NCBI GenBank assembly: GCA_021812505.1
Contig: JAKANG010000054.1
Span: forward strand, 1 to 7,502
Length of the DNA: 7,502 bases
Origin: Pseudomonadota bacterium
GTDB taxonomy: Bacteria; Pseudomonadota; Alphaproteobacteria; Rhizobiales; Beijerinckiaceae
Direction: 5' to 3'
The position numbers and the translations under genes were made by a program. Positions 6,900-7,502 of this stretch are shown piece after piece (the first letter of the stretch is position 1; the number at the start of each line of letters is the position of its first letter). The notes below the pieces were generated by a model, which did no database searches, was not told the origin of the DNA, and worked only from the letters and a program-made list of their open reading frames with translations.

Positions 6900-7502
6900 T
6901 TGGCGCGGCTTGCCCCGGCTTGCCTGTTCCTGTTGCTTTCGCAAGGCGTTTCACTGGCCGGTCCGCCTTTCCGCACCGACGATCCCGAACCGGTCGATTA
7001 TGGCCACTGGGAATTTGATTTCCTCTCGACGGGGGGTGAGTCTCAGCGGCGACACATACGGTTTCGCGCCGGCGCTGGAGGTCGATTATGGCCTCATTCC
7101 CAACGCCCATCTGCACCTCATCGTTCCCCTGGCCTTCGATGCGTCCGCCGGGAGCAAGGCGCAATTCGGCTATGGCGATACCGAACTCGGATTCAAATAT
7201 CGCTTCATCGGGCAAGACAACGCCGCCGGCCTGCCGGAGATCGCGACCTTCCCGCTGGTCGAGCTTCCGACGGGCGCCCAGCCGCGCGGGCTCGGCCAAG
7301 GCTACACCCAGGTCCTCCTGCCGATCTGGCTGCAAAAAAGCTTCGGCGATTGGACCACCTATGGCGGCGGCGGCTATTGGTTCAATCAGAGCGCCCGTTT
7401 CGGCGACAGGAATTATATCTTCCTGGGCTGGCTGCTTCAGCGCAGGATCACGGAGAAACTGACGCTGGGCGGCGAAATTTTCTATCAGACCGCCGGTAGT
7501 GT
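6900..7502 (+). pseudogene. Outer-membrane 'transporter' / phenol MetA-degradation-like protein, frameshifted, 3' partial
   Basis: From TTG 6900 the product begins with a signal peptide (ARLAPACLFLLLSQGVSLA, about 20 residues), then GPPFRTDDPEPVDYGHWEFD. That is the usual mature N-terminus of proteins annotated as 'transporter' or 'putative MetA-pathway of phenol degradation', predicted outer-membrane beta-barrels. Family similarity then continues one frame over from about 7039: SLSGDTYGFAPALEVDYG, then GYGDTELGFKYRF, LPIWLQKSFGDWTTYGGGGYW and LTLGGEIFYQTAGS, open to the window edge. The switch fits one extra base in the G6 run at 7031-7036; with five G the protein reads LSTGVSLSGDTYG. The uncorrected frame stays open to TAG 7497-7499 as a false 199-residue product with an Arg-rich second half. 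The start is uncertain (TTG 6833 or 6900). It follows chrA by 76 bp. The cargo is unknown; the family name does not prove a phenol role. Confidence 0.8.
7031..7036 (+). other. G6 run at the frameshift point
   Basis: Six G in a row mark the place where protein family similarity passes from one reading frame to the next. Removing one G restores a continuous frame across the whole visible gene. It could be a sequencing error, a true mutation or a variable tract. Confidence 0.7.

Overview
The window is GC-rich bacterial DNA. Its gene order (gltX divergent from comEC, comEC convergent with lexA) is one I associate with Hyphomicrobiales (Rhizobiales, Alphaproteobacteria). An exact GTTC-N7-GTTC LexA operator in front of lexA, the alphaproteobacterial form, agrees with this. 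The family cannot be fixed from the sequence; a Beijerinckiaceae/Methylocystaceae-like organism is only a guess.

Layout. Positions 1-1316 (minus strand) hold most of a glutamyl-tRNA synthetase gene (gltX) whose 3' end lies outside the window. It is interrupted by one in-frame TGA where the family has a conserved tryptophan. A 109-bp divergent spacer leads to comEC (1426-3681, plus), a ComEC/Rec2-type membrane DNA-uptake channel without a recognisable nuclease motif. It converges on lexA (3717-4421, minus), the SOS repressor, which has its cleavage site, catalytic Ser/Lys pair, promoter and operator. Back to back with the lexA promoter is a promoter for tRNA-Gln(CTG) at 4660-4733.

After about 320 bp with no convincing gene comes an accessory-looking plus-strand cluster: a DoxX-family membrane protein (5107-5583), a long-form two-domain chromate transporter ChrA (5642-6823), and the start of an outer-membrane 'transporter' / phenol-MetA-degradation-like protein (from about 6900 to the window end). 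Mini-ORFs of 17 and 18 codons sit just before doxX and chrA, and each ends in an ATGA overlap with the next gene. The last gene is frameshifted in a run of six G, and a run of seven G affects the choice of its start.

The left half is housekeeping: translation, DNA uptake and SOS control. The right half is probably one transcription unit for membrane transport or stress. I did not find a convincing new system. The points most worth checking are the two gene lesions (gltX TGA; G6 frameshift), which may be real decay, recoding or variation, or sequencing error, and the shared lexA/tRNA-Gln control region.
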